From positions 1 to 7,432 of the forward strand of contig JAGGSE010000040.1 in NCBI GenBank assembly GCA_021159225.1: DNA of 7,432 bases, in the 5' to 3' direction. The stretch comes from a bacterium. Lineage in GTDB: Bacteria > Patescibacteriota > Minisyncoccia > Minisyncoccales > JAGGSE01. Below, one piece after another: positions 4,739 through 7,432 of the stretch. Every line of letters starts with the position of its first letter. Positions within the stretch are counted from its first letter, which is position 1. The position numbers were made by a program, and so were the translations under genes. The notes under the pieces are model-generated. The model made no database searches. It was not told the DNA's origin and worked only from the letters and a program-made list of their open reading frames with translations.

Positions 4739-6712
4739 TCAAAATCCTCTTTTTGTCTCAATATACCAGTTGCTAATTCCAGAAAACCTCTTGGAGGTAT
4801 CGGGTATTATGCCTATTTTTACTCCCTTAACCTCTTTTGATAAAAAGTAAAATTCAGCCGGATTGTATAAGAAAACAGCCGGAGCATCTTCAAGGATTAT
4901 GTCCTGAAGTTGTTCGTATTTCTGAGCCCGCACCTCTGGGGAAAAGGTAGTTCTTCCTTCAATCAATAGTTTATCTGCCTTTTCATTCTTATAATAAGCC
5001 AGGTTAAGTCCAAAGGCAGTTTGGGAAGAATGCCAAAAGGGAAAAGGGTCGGGGATCTTCCCCATACCCTCGCCGAATAAAAGCGCCTGGTAATTATGTG
5101 ACTTTATCTCTCTTTCCAGGTCACTTATACTCAAGGTGTTTATGGTCACCTCAAGACCGAGTTTTTCCCATTGCTCCTTTATAAGAAGGGCTGTCTTCTT
5201 GAGAAGGGGCTGGTCAGCAGTTGTAAGGGTAAATTGAAGGGGAATAACCTCCTCCTCTTCCTTAAAGCATATCTCATTTAGTTTGGTCCTTGTCCCCTTC
5301 CCAACAAAACCGCTACATTTAATCTCGTGTCCAACAATTTTAGAAATATCCTCTTTGTATTTTTCTTGAAACCTTATCACCGCCTTCTTTGTCAAAACAC
5401 CAAAATTCCCCGTAATCTTACCCAGAGGATAAATGTCCTTATCGCGGGCTAAACACTTCTGAAGTTCTTCAACCTCCTTTCCCTTATCTCCGGGACCTAA
5501 TGACTTGGTCAAGCGGAAGGCCGGCTTTTTCTTAACAATTTTAACCCGCTTCCCTTCTCTCTCAACATAGCCGGCATTGGCTAAAATTGTCTTTGCCTTC
5601 TCCAAATCAAACGAATAGGTGGTTGAAGGGCTCTCAAACCCATAAATATGAGGCAAAAGAGGAGAATTGACAACTTCTCCTTGATTATCTATAACCTTTT
5701 CTAAAATCTCTTTCTTGTCTGTGGCCCAATTCAATGCCTTTCTTACCTCTTTGTCAGAGAAAAACTCTGCCCTTTGAGGGTTAAAAAATACGGCAAAATA
5801 CCTTGGTAGTAAAAAGCGAAATTTGTTCCATTTGTCCTCATTGGTTGTCTTAACAGGTTTGGTCAAAACTCCTCCTGAAACCTGACCGCTGTTTATTGCC
5901 TTTATCAAATCATCCTGGGAGTCAAAAAATCTAAATGAAACTTGAGGTATATGAGGAACCCCGCCATAATACCTCCTATTGGCAACAAGGTCAAGCGAAG
6001 AAACCTGGCCCTTATCGTTGCGAGAAAGATTCAGAAACTGGTAGGGTCCAGAGCCAACAGGCTCCAGATTAAAACTTACCAAGGGAAAGTTTTTTGCTGA
6101 GACATCCTTCCAGATATGTTTTGGTATAATTTTAAGCGTCGCTCTTTCCAAAAAAGGACCGTAGGGACTTTTCAATTTAAATTTCACCCTTTGGCTATCA
6201 ATCTTCTCAACTTCTACTCCTAGCCAATCGGCAAAAAAGGGGCTTTTGATTTCAGGATTCTGAATTGTCTTGACAGTAAAAACAACATCGTCGCTTGTTA
6301 TCTTTTCGCCGTCAGACCAAAAGATATTATCTTTTAGTTTGAATTCATAGACCTTCCCTTCCTCAAGCACCTTGTATTCCTGAGCAAGGTCAGGAACAAT
6401 CTCTCCTTTATCGGAGTATTTCATCAAACCTGAAAAAACAAGTTCAATTATGTCGCGGTCAGCATCAGAACTTCCGTAAACAGGGTTGATAAACTGGGGA
6501 TGACCCACTTCGCCTTCAATAAAACTACCGCCAGTTGTCGGAACAATTCTGGTATTCTTAAGATATAAATCCCTTAAAAGGAAAACAGAGGAGGCAAAAA
6601 ATAAAAAGAAAAAAAACAAAAAAGCAGCCCTTTCCTTTTTGCCTAAAAGGCTGAAAAAACTGCCCCAGCCGTTTGGGGTTAAAAGTTTTTTAATCGCCTT
6701 AATATGTTTCAT
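4739..6712 (-). CDS. Membrane-anchored family 5 (peptide/oligopeptide) solute-binding protein with inserted peptidoglycan-binding domain
   Basis: The 657 residues form a DppA/OppA-like extracytoplasmic binding protein. A basic N-terminus (1-28) precedes one very hydrophobic, Phe-rich membrane segment (about 29-47). There is no lipobox cysteine, so it looks like an uncleaved anchor rather than a lipoprotein. The first SBP_bac_5 part spans about 60-395: INPVYGSSDADRDI, YEFKLKDNIFWSDGEKITSDDV and VGSGPYQF are typical. A PG_binding_1-like domain (404-482) follows: LGPGDKGKEVEELQ, ITGNFGVLTKKAVIRFQ and GFVGKGTRTKLN. The second SBP part (about 490-657) includes DPFPFWHSSQ. No transporter permease or ATPase is in the window, so the partner is unknown; a non-transport sensing or wall-tethering role is possible. 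Its start overlaps the secG stop as ATGA without a ribosome site. Confidence 0.9.
   Translation of the reverse strand: MKHIKAIKKLLTPNGWGSFFSLLGKKERAAFLFFFFLFFASSVFLLRDLYLKNTRIVPTTGGSFIEGEVGHPQFINPVYGSSDADRDIIELVFSGLMKYSDKGEIVPDLAQEYKVLEEGKVYEFKLKDNIFWSDGEKITSDDVVFTVKTIQNPEIKSPFFADWLGVEVEKIDSQRVKFKLKSPYGPFLERATLKIIPKHIWKDVSAKNFPLVSFNLEPVGSGPYQFLNLSRNDKGQVSSLDLVANRRYYGGVPHIPQVSFRFFDSQDDLIKAINSGQVSGGVLTKPVKTTNEDKWNKFRFLLPRYFAVFFNPQRAEFFSDKEVRKALNWATDKKEILEKVIDNQGEVVNSPLLPHIYGFESPSTTYSFDLEKAKTILANAGYVEREGKRVKIVKKKPAFRLTKSLGPGDKGKEVEELQKCLARDKDIYPLGKITGNFGVLTKKAVIRFQEKYKEDISKIVGHEIKCSGFVGKGTRTKLNEICFKEEEEVIPLQFTLTTADQPLLKKTALLIKEQWEKLGLEVTINTLSISDLEREIKSHNYQALLFGEGMGKIPDPFPFWHSSQTAFGLNLAYYKNEKADKLLIEGRTTFSPEVRAQKYEQLQDIILEDAPAVFLYNPAEFYFLSKEVKGVKIGIIPDTSKRFSGISNWYIETKRGF
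4745..4750 (-). promoter_or_regulatory. Ribosome binding site deciding the start of the cupin isomerase
   Basis: AGAGGA on the minus strand lies inside the last codons of the upstream gene, ten bases before the ATG at 4734. It favours that ATG over the upstream TTG at 4761, which has no such site. Confidence 0.55.
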
Positions 6713-6930
6713 TTAGAAAAAAGAATGCCGGACAGGGCTAAAACTATAAACACAACCAGCAAAACCCAGGTAGCCAGAAAAAGTTTTTTCTGAAGACCGC
6801 GCTGGGTTGAATAAAAACTGCCTTCCGAGCCAAAAGCAGAGCCCAAGGCGGTTCCTCTCTGTTGAAGAAGGATAAAAACAACCAGCAAAACCGCTACTAA
6901 AATCTGGCAAATTGACAAAAAATCTTTCAT
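6709..6930 (-). CDS. secG: Preprotein translocase subunit SecG
   Basis: A small accessory subunit of the SecYEG channel in the cytoplasmic membrane. The 73 residues show the family plan: a first membrane helix (about 5-22), the cytoplasmic loop LLQQRGTALGSAFG (21-34) with the characteristic LLQ and AFG elements, QRG (43-45) in place of the usual RG(x)EK segment, then a second helix (about 50-70). The ATG at 6930 was chosen because it follows the upstream stop by five bases and gives the normal SecG N-terminus; the longer frame from 6972 would overlap the upstream gene by 37 bases and add an atypical extension. No ribosome site is seen. The stop overlaps the start of the solute-binding protein (ATGA), an exported client of the same pathway. 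Confidence 0.93.
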   Translation of the reverse strand: MKDFLSICQILVAVLLVVFILLQQRGTALGSAFGSEGSFYSTQRGLQKKLFLATWVLLVVFIVLALSGILFSK

Positions 6931-6935
6931 ATAAT

Positions 6936-7316
6936 TTATGATAACCAGCCAAAAACAGTGCTTGTCAACCAAACAATAATGGTTGTCCCAAAAAGAGGCA
7001 AAAGCCCTTGAATTTCAAACTCCTGAAACAAAACAGCCACCAGCCAAACCAAAAACATATTTATTACAAATCCAAACAACCCCAAGGTCAAGACCCTTAA
7101 CGGAAAGGCAATAAACCTCAACACAGGCCGAAGAAAAAAATTAAACAGTCCTAAGGTCACTCCAGCCAAAATAAGAATCTGCCAGTTAGAGGTAAGAGGA
7201 ATACCCAAAAAAGAACTTTTGCCCGGGATAATTCTCAAAGTAACTCCAGATAGGAAACTGACCGCCAAAAAAACTCCTAAAATTCCAGCAACAATCTGAA
7301 GTAAAACCCCTTTCAT
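6936..7316 (-). CDS. Phage-holin-family-4 / YvlD-like small membrane protein
   Basis: The 126-residue protein has about four hydrophobic helices (roughly 5-25, 46-60, 70-95 and 105-125). The conserved stretch is LGLFNFFLRPVLRFIAFPLR (55-74) followed by LTLGLFGFVIN (76-86), matching the N-x-x-x-RP / PL-x-x-LTLGLFxFxIN pattern of the family annotated as phage holin 4_2 or YvlD. Despite the name, members are ordinary chromosomal genes in many bacteria; proposed links to envelope stress are not certain, and no lysis partner or prophage gene is nearby. It is the first gene of the minus-strand operon. The predicted transcript start lies only a few bases before the ATG and no ribosome site is visible, so the message may be effectively leaderless. 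Confidence 0.85.
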   Translation of the reverse strand: MKGVLLQIVAGILGVFLAVSFLSGVTLRIIPGKSSFLGIPLTSNWQILILAGVTLGLFNFFLRPVLRFIAFPLRVLTLGLFGFVINMFLVWLVAVLFQEFEIQGLLPLFGTTIIVWLTSTVFGWLS

Positions 7317-7327
7317 ACTAGTTATCT

Positions 7328-7356
7328 AACATACCACAATCTGTTCATTTTGGCAA
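7328..7356 (-). promoter_or_regulatory. Promoter of the five-gene minus-strand operon
   Basis: On the minus strand, TTGCCA (7356-7351), a 17-base spacer and TATGTT (7333-7328), with TG at 7336-7335 as an extended -10, form a reasonable sigma-70-type promoter. Initiation would fall near 7321, about five bases before the ATG at 7316. No other good promoter was noticed between the five genes, which are packed end to end. Confidence 0.55.
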
Positions 7357-7384
7357 CAGGTCGGTCTCCCCTGTCGTAGCAACA

Positions 7385-7415
7385 TGTCGAGGACCTGTCG
7401 AGGTTTGACCTCGAC
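7385..7415. repeat. Palindromic TGTCGAGG repeat cluster with 8-bp hairpin
   Basis: TGTCGAGG occurs at 7385-7392 and 7396-7403, and the core TGTCG also at 7372-7376. The arms GTCGAGGT (7397-7404) and ACCTCGAC (7408-7415) are perfect inverted repeats around TTG, so either strand can form an 8-bp hairpin. No T-tract follows on either strand, so it is not a classical terminator. The stretch 7357-7432 otherwise holds no gene. The pattern resembles a dispersed palindromic intergenic repeat; only one copy cluster lies in the window. Confidence 0.6.
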
Positions 7416-7432
7416 CCACTTAAAATCTCAAA

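Noticed and set aside
6595..6625. Poly-A/poly-T-rich tract as a regulatory or slippage site
   Set aside because: It simply encodes the Phe-rich membrane anchor of the binding protein, and the frame is intact through it.
6936..7316. Holin-like gene as a sign of a prophage or lysis cassette
   Set aside because: The family name is historical; no endolysin, integrase or structural phage gene is nearby, and it is co-transcribed with housekeeping genes.

Overview
The window looks like a gene-dense piece of a Patescibacteria (CPR) genome, most likely from the Parcubacteria side. This is inference from content, not a database match. The reasons are: a peptidoglycan-binding domain of the style common in Parcubacteria, inserted into a membrane-anchored peptide-binding protein; an archaeal-type cupin phosphoglucose isomerase; a tRNA gene with no encoded CCA; genes overlapping or separated by 0-5 bases; and few Shine-Dalgarno sequences. 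TGA ends three genes (pgl, secG, the binding protein), so the glycine-TGA code of Gracilibacteria and Absconditabacteria does not apply.

There are three transcription units. (1) Minus strand, 1350 down to 17: gnd (6-phosphogluconate dehydrogenase) runs into a tRNA-Leu(CAG) gene, followed by a HigB/Gp49-like RelE-superfamily toxin; its antitoxin would lie beyond the left edge. (2) Plus strand, 1406-3297, divergent from gnd: pgl (6-phosphogluconolactonase) and, through an ATGA overlap, a compact dehydrogenase carrying several signatures of glucose-6-phosphate dehydrogenase. (3) Minus strand, 7316 down to 3294: a holin-family-4/YvlD-like membrane protein, secG, the peptide-binding protein, cupin pgi and galU, packed as one operon behind one visible promoter. 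Units 2 and 3 converge with overlapping stop codons.

The metabolic genes meet at glucose-6-phosphate. The cupin isomerase links it to fructose-6-phosphate. The Zwf-like enzyme, Pgl and Gnd would make a complete oxidative pentose phosphate branch to ribulose-5-phosphate. GalU makes UDP-glucose from glucose-1-phosphate for cell-surface sugars. SecG, the anchored binding protein and the holin-like protein are envelope functions co-transcribed with the sugar genes.

The points most worth a second look are the compact Zwf-like enzyme, the peptidoglycan-binding domain inside the solute-binding protein, the gnd reading frame whose last 14 codons and stop lie inside the tRNA gene, a toxin promoter whose -35 box falls in the tRNA T-loop, and a palindromic repeat cluster at the right end.
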